A stretch of 64,000 nt of DNA from Limonium bicolor. Its lineage: Eukaryota; Streptophyta; Magnoliopsida; Caryophyllales; Plumbaginaceae. The stretch lies in the NCBI GenBank assembly GCA_023374045.1, contig CM041776.1, positions 117,943,000-118,006,999 on the forward strand, given 5' to 3'. Position 1 is the first letter of the stretch; every line of letters begins with the position of its first letter. The position numbers and the translations under genes were made by a program. Below, in pieces: positions 22,651-34,774 of the stretch. The notes beneath the pieces were generated by a model, which was not told the DNA's origin, searched no databases, and saw only the letters and a list, made by a program, of their open reading frames with translations.

Positions 22651-22992
22651 TGTTACCTGTTCGAGAGTAGGACGGGGTCGGTGGGTTACATGGGTAGTAG
22701 TTTTAATTACTTATGTATTGAAGGAGGTGTAAGACCGAATATGTTGTCGGCATCCATTTGTTGTAGACTCGGTATAGTAAAGAAATGATTTGAGTATTGT
22801 ATATGTGTTGTGAATTCGGATGTTCCAGTTCATCAGACCGTTACGGTATGTAAGGAAGGCCTGGTTAGCCATATGGGTGGCTATTGGCGTTGTTTCACCC
22901 CTCGTTGTGATTAGATTCCGCTGCGTGAGTAAGAGTAATTGGTGACAATTTATGAGGTAATGACGAGGTTAACGGTTGGGGTGTTACAAAAA

Positions 22993-23004
22993 TGGTATCA
23001 GAGC
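22993..23004 (+). other. Primer binding site, LARD A
   Basis: TGGTATCAGAGC, the perfect tRNA-iMet complement, four bases after the LTR end. Confidence 0.95.
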
Positions 23005-25704
23005 GAAGTATCGCTCTGATGACTGGAAATACCGAGCTTAGGTAATACCGAGTTAGGAATTAGGGACTTAGGGCTAAGGGTTGAGTGGTAGCGTGAGAGA
23101 TGCGCTAGATAGGAACTTCCAGTATGATCTGGATACCTACAATACCAGACCCGCCCTCCACAACCCCCGCATTAAAAGCTCGGGAAAGAACGCCAGAGAG
23201 ACGGGGAACCCGACCTGGCAGTTACTTAATTAATGTATCAATATAAACCAGAATCTGTCATGCGGTGGATCCCGAGAACCGGAAACCCCGGAGACGGAAG
23301 CCGCTGGAACGACAATAACTGCATGCAATGACGAAAGGTCGAGACATCCTAATCCAAGGAGACCAGAATTTGTGGCAGCCTGGGGCGACATGCTTAGCAG
23401 TCGCGAGAACCCAGCTGGTCGAGCAGCAGTGAGAAGGATGCACCAATCGTGCGACCAGACGGACTTATGAGAACTAACGAGAACCGGGACACATGTCTAC
23501 GGACCGCCATAGTTAACTAATACCAACATCGGTACACTAACCGACCAAGAATCTAGTCAAGAGTAGGTACACCCACCCTGCCACACCCGAAGAGGTTGCA
23601 ATACCTAACGGGCTCAGCTTAGACAGCTACAAGCATAATTACGGGATATACCCGAATAGGACTACAGAAGTAGTACCTAAATAAGTTAAACCTCGGTAAC
23701 CACAGGAAGAACGTGGGAACGAGCAACGAGGTAAAGCATAGAATTAAAATAGTTAAGGAACTCCGAGAGTGGAGGAGCTCCTAAATGAACGACAGTCATG
23801 TCAAGAGGAATGACAATCAGCTCCAAGGAGCAGTTATCCAACTAGGGGATCAAGGAAGAGCCAACGAGGCTACCAAATACAATGTGAACAATACCGTGAC
23901 CGGTATAAGTTAACCCAAAAACCGCCTGTACCGCGCACTTGCCTCGGCAAGTGCAGTATAACGGACAGCTAAGAGGAACTTTGACACGCAATAAGTACTT
24001 AGCAGAGTACGTGGATGGCTAAGGAAGCCGACATAGCACCACAAACCCTAAGAATTCTGAAACGAAACCTTGGAAAGGCCTAAAGGCCTGACCACTGTAT
24101 AAAGAACATACCAGTCTGCAAGAAGTCAGACTTGGTAAGAAGCAACCGGCATTGAAATGCCGTGGAGATTTTATTTTCAACTCAAATTTTTTTTCTTTCA
24201 AACAGAGAATTTTCCAAAAACCCCCAAAATTTTAAAAGCCCAAACCAGAGAACCACGGTAAGTTATCATATAATGATACAAGAGGAGTTGGCAACAGAAT
24301 ACTTCACTTAGGCGTGACCGACACTACAAGTGTACACAAATGAGACATGGAACAACCGCACTCCGAAGGAGCTTGCGGACCTGACAGACCAATTATGAGT
24401 TAGTCAGGTAAGTGGTAACGTATCAATAAGATACTCCATGTATGTATACTAGTAGAGTACGGAACACGGGAAGTAGCCCACTCCATACTACGGACGAAAG
24501 AGCCAATTCAAACAAAGACAGTTGGACACCTCGAATGACCGAAGAACATAAGGAAGCTTACCAAGATAAAGGAGTCTAGAATCCAGTAAGGTGACGGACC
24601 TAAGGATATAGCGTTAATAAGTGCGAGAAGCACAGAGTATTAAGCACAGACATGAGATATGTCTCAGGAATCAAGGAGGAAATACCTAATAACTGGAATG
24701 GATACCAGTGTAAGCAATAAGATGAATGCCTTAATTGATCATATCAATGTTTGATAAACGGGATAGAATTCCCACAGTATATCTCACTAAGAGAATAACG
24801 ACCTAATCAAGTAGGTAAAGGAAAAGTACTAATACTCTACCCAATAACGGGAGACATTACAACCCTAAACGGGATAGTTTGAGTTATACATAGCCGCAAG
24901 GCGAAGTCGCAACTGAACATAACCATAAGTACAAACCAGATGTAATGGCATTACTCAGTAACACCCAGGAGCAATCCGAGAAGGGTGCTAGAGTCAACAA
25001 TAGTTGAACGAAACATCGTGTTGAGAACACAAGTGTTTAAGCAAACACTCGGGTAGAACCCGAAGGGATCCCTCGTAACACGGGATACCCTAAATTGCTA
25101 GAGGGCATGAATTAATACCTAGTAAAAAGGGCCTTCCAAGTACGGAAGAGTGGTGAGACAACCATGTCAAAGAGCCCAGAAAAACCTCCTAACCGTTTAA
25201 TGGCATACGGAGAAGATGAAACCTGAATAAACAGCCCGCATGGAGCATGGCGAGGCAATGTGGCTTATAGCCGGTAAACTAACTGCAACTTGTAGATCTA
25301 AACGTTGTAAACCTATGCATAGAGGCATAAGAGGAACAGTGGAGAATGAACCACTACCTTAGAGTGGGGATACCACTTGTTATTATGGGGCCTATGGAGC
25401 GGCATTTGCGTGAATCCTCCAGAGAAAGGCTACCACCTAAGTATGTAATGTGAAACCGCTAGAGCGGTGTAGTCAAACTTGAGCATGTGTATAATGCCAA
25501 TGAGTATATGAACTATAGTAGAGTGTAAAGAGGAACCTCGATTGTAGCAATTCGAGACCGAAGAGTAATCAGTTGAGTAGTAAACACTGTATGTGTGCAA
25601 TATGAACTGCAGAGTAAGCAGCGCGCAAGTGCGCAGAGAGACTTTAAGAATAACGTATATTGTTGAGCCAAATGAATGGCAAGCCATCGTGTAAATGGCG
25701 AGAA

Positions 25705-25740
25705 CACCTGGGCGGAAGCTAAAGTAGTAGCGGATGCCAT
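25705..25740 (+). pseudogene. pol fossil: end of RNase H domain in LARD A
   Basis: ACACCTGGGCGGAAGC, TAAAGTAGTAGCGGATGCC matches, with a frameshift and changes, the coding pattern of the PGKANVVADALSR end of gypsy RNase H. The corresponding stretch of F pol lies near 59660-59690 (NVVADGLSRR). LARD B keeps the same fossil at 52933-52966. The neighbouring sequence is too decayed to assign. Confidence 0.5.
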
Positions 25741-26562
25741 AGAAATGAGAAAGACCAAGGTGCGCAGTAAGCGACCATTGTAAGAGTATATTCAGATAGT
25801 GATTAGAGTTGATGAAGAAATGTGGTAAAGGAGACATGTTCATTCCTATCTCATGAGAGATTTACTGTCAAGGGTTTACGCTTCTGCACTCTGTATGACT
25901 GAGTGTTTTGGTATTGCACTTGTGCGGTAATGATTGAGTGGGAGAGCCAGGAATTGAGAAATGTCAACGAAGCCTGTTGAGTGAGAATTTAGAGAGATAA
26001 CCGTGCGGCCGTTGGCCAAAGATGCACGAGGAACGTGAGCAGTAACCCACAGGGCCCAGGATCCATGAATGGTAAATGCAGAGTAGTATGAATGAAGAAC
26101 TCTGGAACAGAACCAAGAAACAAGCATAATCCATGAGCCACTATTAAACGAGGAAGCACTACATGCTAAGTAGTAGCTTGACCTCAACCGACAACAAGTC
26201 GGGAAAAATAAGTGAATAATCACAAAGGTATACAGTGTTATACGAAGTAGATTCCTAAAGAACTGGAGAGACAATCTAGAATTCAACGAATTCGCATACG
26301 GTAAGAGATACCAAGCGACGATTGAAATACATTGAGAATACCAAAGAGCGAATTAAGCTCTAGTTATCAGGTCACGCAGCAGAAGCTTGTGGACCGTGAT
26401 TCAGGGTTAAGTATACCTATATCATAAACCCCTTGAAGCCTTAGAGGCTAGAACCGAACCCGGTTATAAGTTAATTAACCGTACTGAAGTTAAAACACTT
26501 CATAATACCCGAATTAGTGAACCAATGTTCAGTGATAACATATGGTTGGTTACGCGGGCGTA

Positions 26563-26582
26563 ACCCCTTTTAAGGGGGGTAG
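26563..26582 (+). other. Internal polypurine tract with CCCCTT/AAGGGG stem, LARD A
   Basis: CCCCTTTTAAGGGG runs into AAGGGGGGTAG (26572-26582), identical to the LTR-adjacent tract at 28001. The same sequence is found just after the pol stop codon of element F (61218) and in LARD B (53846). Confidence 0.8.
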
Positions 26583-27978
26583 GGCGAGAAACCGCTTAGA
26601 GTATGTTTTACGTATAGATGCGTAAACTACTATGTGCATAGCACAAAGAAAATTGTTTTGATGTTTGGATCTCATGTTACATAAACATGTGTACCCATTC
26701 ATTGTGTAATAATGATTATTGTGCATGAGTGATGCAAGTAACAAGTATGTAATATTTATGAAAAGAGGAGTAGAGAGACTCCTAGGGAATGAGAATCCCT
26801 ATAGTATATGTCTATTGAGATTAGATATGAGATATGACGAGTATAAATCGGCATGGAACCGATGTGTAACCTAAGTGGGAGTGAGTTCCCTAGGTGATTT
26901 TATTTGAGAATGATTGATGGAGTGAGTTCCATCCTTTGGAGTTGTATGTTGTATGTTTTAAGTTGAGTAATAATTTGACTAATGAGGCCACAAGTATGGA
27001 ATGCCTAGGCAAGGTAAGTGAAACAAATAGAGAATAATGGATGACTTAAGTTCCATGATAAAAATAAGTTAAAACAGATTGTTTTATGAAGATGACTAGA
27101 AAGAGTAAAAGATAGAAAACGAAAATGTTTGACTATCTGATTGTTTGAAACTGACGTGGGAGGTGGAACTTGGTCTGCTAGCGATCAAGGGAAACCGAAC
27201 ACAAATTGGGGTGGAAGGATAGTTCAACACTGATGCTGATCACATCAGGGTTGGATGATTCTTGAAGCTCCCTATAAGTGGTCACAAGTAATCACGCTAA
27301 GAAAAGATACAGCTACCATAAATTTGATTTGGAGTTGTGTGATGTTTTAAAAAGAATTTTCAAACAGATTTTGAAAAGAATTTTCTTCAAGTATGAAGAT
27401 GGAAATGAAACTGGTTTTGAAACCGCTATCACCCGCCGATGGCTGTGGCCTTAAGTCTTGATGACCGGTAGAACGGTGGGCGTGTATTAGTTTTGAAACC
27501 ATTGCACCGTACGTGCGGCGGTCCTAAGTGACCGGTTGGGGCGGTGTCAGTGTGTGATTTTTCCAAAGGCAGCGGGACGGGGAGAGTACCCTGAGATGTT
27601 CCTGTGTTGAGTGAGTCAACCAGAGTGCCTGAGGATATGTATATGTGTAATGTTTTGATCAGAACCGAAGGGACCGTGGGCCAGAGAGAGTAAGTGCCCA
27701 TTTGTCATGAAACGGCCGTGAACCAGAAAGAGTAAGTGTTCAACGTGACCGGTACCTGAGGGATCAGTAGTATATTCTCATATGGATTCGAGGACAGGTG
27801 CCTTCTTGTCTTCGGACCGATTCCATGGAGAGAATACAAAGTATTTTTGATTGCTATACATGCTGTGATATATGTGTGGTATGTGTAGTATGAAATGAGA
27901 CTGACTTGTGGAGTCAGTAGGTTTACATGTATATAACCTTGGCATTAATGCCATGAGACTAACCATATTAGACTCACC

Positions 27979-28011
27979 AACTTTGAGGACAAAGTTCCTT
28001 AAGGGGGGTAG
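27979..28011 (+). other. Hairpin plus polypurine tract before the 3' LTR of LARD A
   Basis: AACTTTG-AGGA-CAAAGTT (27979-27996) is followed by AAGGGGGGTAG (28001-28011) and then the 3' LTR. LARD B (55238-55269) and F (61552-61583) have the same order. Confidence 0.85.
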
Positions 28012-30032
28012 ATTTTAATACCCCGGACCTAAATGGTGATTTAATTACTCTAATAAATTATTAAGGGCCTAATTGTGCCTAGAAAGTATTGGTAAAAAGA
28101 ATAAAACCAAAAGAAAGAGAAACGCTTGAAAAGCGAAAAACGCTAAAACGCGTATTAAATGAATAAAGGGAAAATATGATCTCGTTAGGGTCCGAGATGG
28201 ATTCCTAAGGCTTAATTACGCCTAATTATTATATGGGAATATTCCCGAAGAAACGGATCCAAATAATGGATTAAAAATGCTAACGGAGTTTTAAGCACGT
28301 TTTTCGAGAAAACCCGAAAACGCAACTTTAAGTGGTCAAACGGACCCGTAAAAATTATAGTTGATTAAATAACTATAATTAAGTATTAATGGAGCTTAAT
28401 AACCATTAAAATTAATTAAGCGAGAAAATTCCGGAAAACGGACCCGGTAAGTGAATAGTGACGAAACCGGGAGACGAAACGCGTTTAATTCGAAAAGACG
28501 AAAAACGACCCGGGCTATTAATTAATGTGGGCCGGTTTTAATTATAATGTGTACACCCATTAATAGCTTGCTAGCTATTAAGTAATAACAAGACAAATAA
28601 ATAAATAAGTAAAGTAAATAGTATAAAGTTAAAAAGTAAAATAAGAACTCACCTTCTCACTTTCTATTCCTCATTCACGATTTGCTCCAGGCCTTGTAAC
28701 TTCTTCTTCTTCCTCTGTTAGTCGCGACACCAACAGCACCTCACCCTCATCTTGCCTCCCCTCTATCTAGCTCATTTCTCCACCGAATCACACGAAATTG
28801 GTACCGTTGAACTCGTCTCGGTGAGAGCTTCGATCTCCACCCAACAAAGTTTCGATTCCTCCATTCTCATTTCCATTGACGTTGGAGCTTTTGAAGATTG
28901 AAGAGTGATTCCAACCCTTCTTCTCCTTCCTTAGTGCCTTAAGGTATAAATAAGTAAGTATGTACACCATTTCAAGCTTATTCTACCATTTGTGAGACTT
29001 TTTCCCTCACGTGGAAATTTCCCCTCATTTCAGTCGAACGGTGAGTTTTTGTGGGTATTGGAAAAACTTCTCCAATTGATTGCCAAGCCATCCATTTGGT
29101 TTCTCTAAGGTAAAATCTAGATTAAACTTTGAAAACTAGCACTTAATATATATATTAGGTTTTGTGGAGGAAAAATAAATTGATTGTTGAATGTGTGTTA
29201 TGGGCGGTGATTGTAGTTGGCAATCAATAGCCTTGTGTGGTGTGGAAAACAAGAAGAGAAAGAGAGAACAAGAGAAAGAGGAAGAAGAGGAGTGAAAACT
29301 GAAAGTGAAACAAGGTAAAGAGCTTACCTTGTATTGGTTTAGTTCTTTGCGAAATTGATGTGGGTATTGAATGAATAACTTTGGGCTTGTGTGTCCTTGG
29401 TACTGCAATATTGTAGTTTGAAACAGAATGTATTAATGTGTTTAAGTGTGAAAAATAAACCTAGAAGTTAAGCTAACATACATGTGTGAATAAGTGGGAT
29501 TTTGATGTGGTTTTGATGTTTAAACCAAACAGGGGTGAAGAAGTGTTGTGAGCTGATTTAATTGTGGGGAGAATGCTAAGAAAGTAGCCAAGTGCTGTCA
29601 AAATTTGTTTAGGAGATTATGGACTTGAGTGTTTCATTATAAGGAAGAAACTAGTTGGTTTAAGAAGTGTTAGGTGAGTGATTAATGGTTTGAAAACCAA
29701 ACCAAGAAGTAGAGTGTGCTCAGTGAAGATAATGTCATTTGGGTGCTGGTAATGGCATTAGTGAATGAAGTATTGAATGGTGGGAGGCAACACCAAAATA
29801 TGTTACAAGAGTATTAGAAAACAAGAAAACAAGTCATGAAAGTGTAAGTGAATTTTTGAGTGAAAATAATTAGAATTGGTGAGTGCACTTGGTGCTTAGT
29901 TTAAGGTGATTAAGAAGGGTAATTAAGTGTTAAAACATGTAGATTATAAGTGGGAAAGATTGGAAAGACAATGGTGGAAGAATGAGGTTGTAACAGATTT
30001 GGAAAAATGCAAATCTGTCAAAACTGCAACAG

Positions 30033-30287
30033 GGTCCGGGACTTAGTCCATGGACAAGGTCCCGGACCACCCCCTTAATTCATGCCGTGAGATTACCCTG
30101 CACTTGGTCCGGGACTTGGGGTATGGAAAAGGTCCCGGACCACCCCATTTAAATAGACCGAGATTGAACATCCATGCTGGTCCGGGACTTGGGATAGGGA
30201 CAAGGTCCCGGACCATGGTAGAAAAACCACCCGAGAGTTACAACCAGCTTTGGTCCGGGACTTAAGATAGGGACCAAGTCCCGGACC
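30033..30287 (+). repeat. Array of four hairpins, LARD A 3' LTR
   Basis: Same four units as at 20680-20933. Here all four left arms read GGTCCGGGACTT, so every unit pairs fully. Confidence 0.95.
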
Positions 30288-31859
30288 ACCCCCAGAATCA
30301 CGGAGCATTTTTAAAGGTTGTAAATGATGGGGGTTTAATGTTAATGATGTTATAAGATGTTAAGGCCTTGTTTGGTGACATGTAAGGCCCTAGGAAGTGC
30401 AAGAGAGTGTTAGAAGTGATTGAGAAGTGAGAACTCAAATTAACAAGAGTAAACGAGATAACGGGATCTTATACGGGTTTAGTACGGGGAGTAGCATTTA
30501 TTATGTTTATGTTCCGTATGATCTTAGTATTAATAATAATGTTTGAAACATTATCAGAGAATCGTGCGTGACCCGAGCATGGTGAGATGACACGGTAAAA
30601 GTAAAAACCCGGTGAAAGGTATGATTTTCTCATACTCCGCGTGCTAACCGAGTTACGTTGATTTGTGTGTTTGTGTGCCGGCTTAATCAAGATTAAAGCA
30701 TGAAAATAATCCCTTGTTTGATTATGTATGTCATGTTGTATGTTGAATGAGCTAACATACTTGTATGCCGGTGTGGTCTAACATAGTGTAAAGACCGACA
30801 CATAGTGAGTAACGTTGGGCTAGAGACCCGTAGATCGGGTCGATGCTTATGATAACGAAAATGTGCAAACACACAAACTATCCGTTAAAGTATAACGATA
30901 ACGCAAACATATGAACTCCCTAGAATGTGAGGAGATGTACGGGTTGAGTAAATACCCGATAATGGTTAGAAAACCACATTGAAACAATCCACGAAACAAA
31001 TGAGAGTGGAAAGATAAGTGAACCTCCTTCAAGAGGATTTAAGATAGTTCGAAGATGTGAACTAGCGATGAGGGTAAAAGAGACCTGAGGGATTAGTAGC
31101 TACCTTGAGACATGGTCGACCTCCTATATGAGGATTTTACCTGTATATGCAAGTAACCGAAAGTATGAGTACAGTAAATATATGGGTAACTCTTAAAACC
31201 TAAGATTAACCAAACTTAAGTAATGTTCCCAAGGTCATTAGAAGCATCGAGAGTGATGCTCTAGACTAATATACATAATGTTATTATAGCTCCGAGAGAG
31301 GAGTGTATGGGAACGAGAGTAGTCCGAGAGTAGTCGGACCTAAGTAAAAGAGATAGGAACTAAGAGAGAGTTCCGTGAGCTAGTTGAACCTTCCCACCAT
31401 GCTAGACCCAGAGTAGGGTCGAAACCGGGGAAGTAAGACTATGCTAGAGAGCCATGAGTTTTGGCCTAAGTATGTATTGAGAGTAACAAGTGACGTAGGA
31501 GACCTGTAGTGTCTCGAGAATCTACAAGAGCTTGAGTATAAAAACCCAAGAGTATGGGTAAGATAATGAGAATAAGTAACCCAAGAGTATGGGTAAGATA
31601 ATGAGAATAAGTAACCCGAGAGTGGGGTGAGTATAGTACGAGTAGCCCAAGAGAATGGGTGTGAATATGAATAAGTAACCGAGAGAGCGGGTGAGTATTG
31701 AATAAGTAAATAAGGCATAGTGAGGAATAACCCTCAAGGCCTAAGAGTAACCAGATACCACTAACAACCTTGTTATGTTAGTTAGGAATCGTGCTCCGTG
31801 ATTGGATGTAGATTCCTTGTGTAATACACATATTTATTGTATTGCTTTGATGCATGTTG

Positions 31860-31992
31860 TTTGACTAAAATGAACTCCATGTATACCGACTAAGAGGTCG
31901 GCGTACCCGGTTAGCGCTCGGGGTATGCGAATTTCATATGCAGCGTTAAGCTGAGCCCCTAGGGGCGATGTTTTTATTTTACAGGTACACCG
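31860..31992 (+). promoter_or_regulatory. Structured LTR block, LARD A 3' LTR
   Basis: CCGAC-TAAGAG-GTCGG, GCGTACCC..GGGGTATGC, GCCCC-TA-GGGGC, then TTTTATTTTACAG|GTACACC. Confidence 0.7.
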
Positions 31993-32334
31993 AAGATGTT
32001 ACCGTTCGAGAGTAGGACGGGGTCGGTGGGTTACATGGGTAGTAGTTTTAATTACTTATGTATTGAAGGAGGTGTAAGACCGAATATGTTGTCGGCATCC
32101 ATTTGTTGTGGACTCGGTATAGTAAAGAAATGATTTGAGTATTGTATATGTGTTGTGAATTCGGATGTTCCAGTTCATCAGACCGTTACGGTATGTAAGG
32201 AAGGCCTGGTTAGCCATATCGGTGGCTATTGGCGTTGTTTCACCCCTCGTTGTGATTAGAGTTCCGCTGCGTGAGTAAGAGTAATTGGTGACAATTTATG
32301 AGGTAATGACGAGGTTAACGGTTGGGGTGTTACA

Positions 32335-32339
32335 TAAAT
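32335..32339. repeat. Target-site duplication TAAAT, right (LARD A)
   Basis: TAAAT follows the LTR end ..GTTACA and matches 18646-18650. Confidence 0.85.
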
Positions 32340-32922
32340 AAAGAGAGTGGGGGTGGGGTGAGGAGTCCATCGGTCACACATCCCTTCTCTACAGATTTTT
32401 TGACTTTTATTTGCAAAGTGGACACGCTAAGTTTGTTTATTGCATTCTCCCCCACAACTTCCCGGTTGTTACAGTTTTTACTAACCGGACCCAGTTTTCC
32501 GGAATTTTCTCTTTTAATAATTTTATTGGTTCTAAAGCTCCACTAATATTTATTAATGAATATTTAGTTGACCAAAACTGTTACGAGTCTATTTGACCGC
32601 TTAAAGTTGCGTTTTCCCCGGTTTCCTCGAAACGCGCTTTAAGGTTCGTTTACGCTTTTAATACATTATTTGGATCCGTTTTCTTCGGGAGTTGTTCCCA
32701 CATATTATTTAGGTCTTATTAAATTTAGAATCCATATAATACGCTAATCGAGGTCTCATGCCTCCCATGGTTATTTTTAACGCTATTTAGCGTTTCTCCG
32801 CTTTTAAAGCGTTATTTATTTCTTTTGGATTTATTTTTCCTTACCAATTTACTCTAGCATTATTAGGGTCTTAAATACGGATTAGAATTCTCTTAATACA
32901 TATTTAAGTTTGGGGTATTTCA
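32340..32922 (-). mobile_element. LTR of element D, U3-side segment
   Basis: On the minus strand it starts TGAAATACCCCAAACTT, followed by an A/T-rich U3 that parallels the start of LTR A (for example AACGCTTT..AAGCG and ..GGATCCAAATAATG..). It continues the LTR segment that ends at 18650. Right flank is CCTAC. Confidence 0.85.
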
Positions 32923-34300
32923 CCTACTGCGAACTCGAGATCTCTCCTTTGGACGTCAGCATATGACTTCTGTCTGTTTACGAGGTCTATCCCTCAAGAA
33001 TCTATGTATTCTTTGATATGTTCTCTAGTGCATTAGTATGCTTTTATTATTTTTTTTTTGAATTCCGTATGTATGGGTGAAGGTGATCTGCTATCTTATA
33101 ATTTGCCATTACTATTTTATGGCTTGTTTAATCTATTTGTGTATAACACACTTTCATCAATCGCCTCTTAGTTGTAGTCATCGACGCTCGGGTCTTGTAT
33201 TAATATTGGGCATGCTCAAAATTCCTTTCTTTAGGTTATCATCTTGTTATTCCGGTATTTGAACTTACTGTCGCCATATACGGCTTTCATTTTCACTGTA
33301 AAGTATGAGCTACGGTTGATCCGTGCATCTTATGTATATTAGAGAATGATTGCTTTATATTATTGATTCACCTATGATTGGTAGTATATACACGATTATT
33401 ATCGTCTGTTCATCAGGTATACCACAATAGGGTTCCTGTTAGGGTTTCTAACAAGGTGTAGTTTCCTCTCGATTAAACATGTTATTGTGGTTGTGAATCA
33501 ACTCTGGTGAGTATTAGTATAATGTTTATACCCTTTATATTCTACCATGTTTATAGGTAGATTCCCATTTAATATATTGGGTTTTAAATTCCTAAGAAAG
33601 ACTTAAAGTCTATTTTTTTCCTTCTGATGGCAATATGGCCATAACCTAGAATATAGTTTGAGAATACTCTTATTACAAGTAATTATCTCTTGATCTCATA
33701 TTTAATTTATTAATATGGTTCATGGAATAATAATGGTTAGTATTTCCCTCATAATTGACTATTTTCCCGACATATGCGGAGTTGTTTTAGCTATTTAATC
33801 TCCTTAGGGTAACCTGGATAACTTAACTCTTAATTTAAACGTTCTATTTCTCATATACTTATTAGTCAAATGTTATATTTGATTTAAGAATAAATACTTA
33901 CGTATTACAGAAATATTTGTGACCACTTGTAAGGAGTCTCAGGAATCATCCAACTCTGACGGGGTCAGCGTCAGTGTTGAACTATCCTTCCACACCATTT
34001 TGTGTTTGGTTTTCCCTTGATCTGACCAGGATCAAGTTCGACCTCCCATGTCAAAATTCAACAATCACATAATTGTCATTTCCAAATTTTATCTTATTAG
34101 ACTTTGTAGCGTGGTGAGTACTACATTTTCTCCTGATCCATATACTACTATTCCAATAACTGTTATAACCTATACTTGAATCAAGGGTATTCCCAAATCC
34201 CCAGTACCATGTTCCTTTAATCAAATCATCAAGCGGGGAAGTCAGTTTTTCCTCCTGGCATAAAAGTAAATTCTTTACTAAAGCATCTAGGCTCGTACTG
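32923..34300 (-). mobile_element. 3' half of a LARD-type internal domain (copy G)
   Basis: The reverse complement of about 33920-34110 aligns with LARD A 27150-27300: GGTCGAACTTG, GATCAAGGGAAA, GGTGTGGAAGGATAG, TTCAACACTGA and GTTGGATGATTC. This internal sequence touches the U3 edge of the D LTR, as a 3' LTR neighbour would. No clear polypurine tract remains at the junction. No gene is seen. Confidence 0.6.
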
Positions 34301-34774
34301 TCTAGTAACTATATCCATCAAAAATTTTAACTCTTAAATCCATCATACAAGCAATAAATTCCGTCATGGACTTGCATACTTTAGAATACTCTCTTCACTT
34401 TAAAAGGCTTATCTAGTACTTCATTTATCAGGGCTTGATTATTGCCTAGACTTTAGTTATCATCACATGGAACAAAGACAATCACAGTTAGACTTCAAGA
34501 AAAGTCTTTCATAACTTCATCCACAACTACAGTTCCATAAAGTATTATTTCCATCACTTTAAAGCTTAGCTTTTTTCCTTATTCCATCTAAAATCCATAA
34601 ATCTGGTGAACCATATGTTCAGCCTAGGTTAAGTATCTCTTAATATTAGTACCATCTTAAATTAAGGATTTCCGGTTTGAATCCTACTCATTAGTAACAG
34701 GACAATCAAGGCTTATTGTTTGTTCCTATCTCTTAGAAACGTGGTTAATCCACTAGCTCAATGGCTTCCAAAAC
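34301..34774. other. Unassigned A/T-rich stretch within copy G
   Basis: I see neither a gene nor a clear match to the LARD interior or to the LTR of C. It probably holds the deletion junction between G internal sequence and the truncated G LTR. Confidence 0.4.

Larger units (their letters stand above)
18651..22988 (+). mobile_element. 5' LTR of LARD A (4338 bp)
   Basis: It starts TTTAATACCCCGGACC and ends GGTTGGGGTGTTACA. The start lacks the usual TG; it is fixed by the TAAAT target duplication. There is no gene inside. A poly-A/T-rich possible TATA (GTATAAAG, 19264-19271) precedes a CT-rich leader. Confidence 0.9.
22989..28013 (+). mobile_element. Internal domain of LARD A (no usable coding sequence)
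   Basis: The sequence aligns along its length with LARD B 50232-55271. It begins with the primer site and a short hairpin (GAGCGAAGTATCGCTC) and ends at the polypurine tract. A trace of RNase H C-terminus at 25705-25740 and an internal polypurine tract at 26572 suggest that it derives from a decayed gag-pol element of the F type. Confidence 0.85.
18651..32334 (+). mobile_element. LARD A: complete non-autonomous LTR retrotransposon (13.7 kb)
   Basis: 5' LTR 18651-22988, primer site 22993, internal region to 28013, polypurine tract 28001-28011, 3' LTR 28014-32334, TSD TAAAT on both sides. The two LTRs are nearly the same. The internal 5 kb has no usable gag or pol; open frames there are short, lie mostly on the wrong strand and resemble no family. 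Long LTRs plus a long non-coding interior fit the class of large retrotransposon derivatives. It is inserted in the LTR of minus-strand element D. LARD B (41062-59560) is a second copy of the same family. Confidence 0.92.
28014..32334 (+). mobile_element. 3' LTR of LARD A (4321 bp)
   Basis: Starts TTTAATACCCCGGACC and ends GGTTGGGGTGTTACA. It matches the 5' LTR nearly throughout. Differences are few substitutions and many 1-6 bp indels, for example at 30470-30520. Confidence 0.92.

Noticed and set aside
25430..26286. Two minus-strand ORFs of about 136 residues in LARD A
   Set aside because: They run against the element, resemble no family, and the LARD B counterparts are broken.
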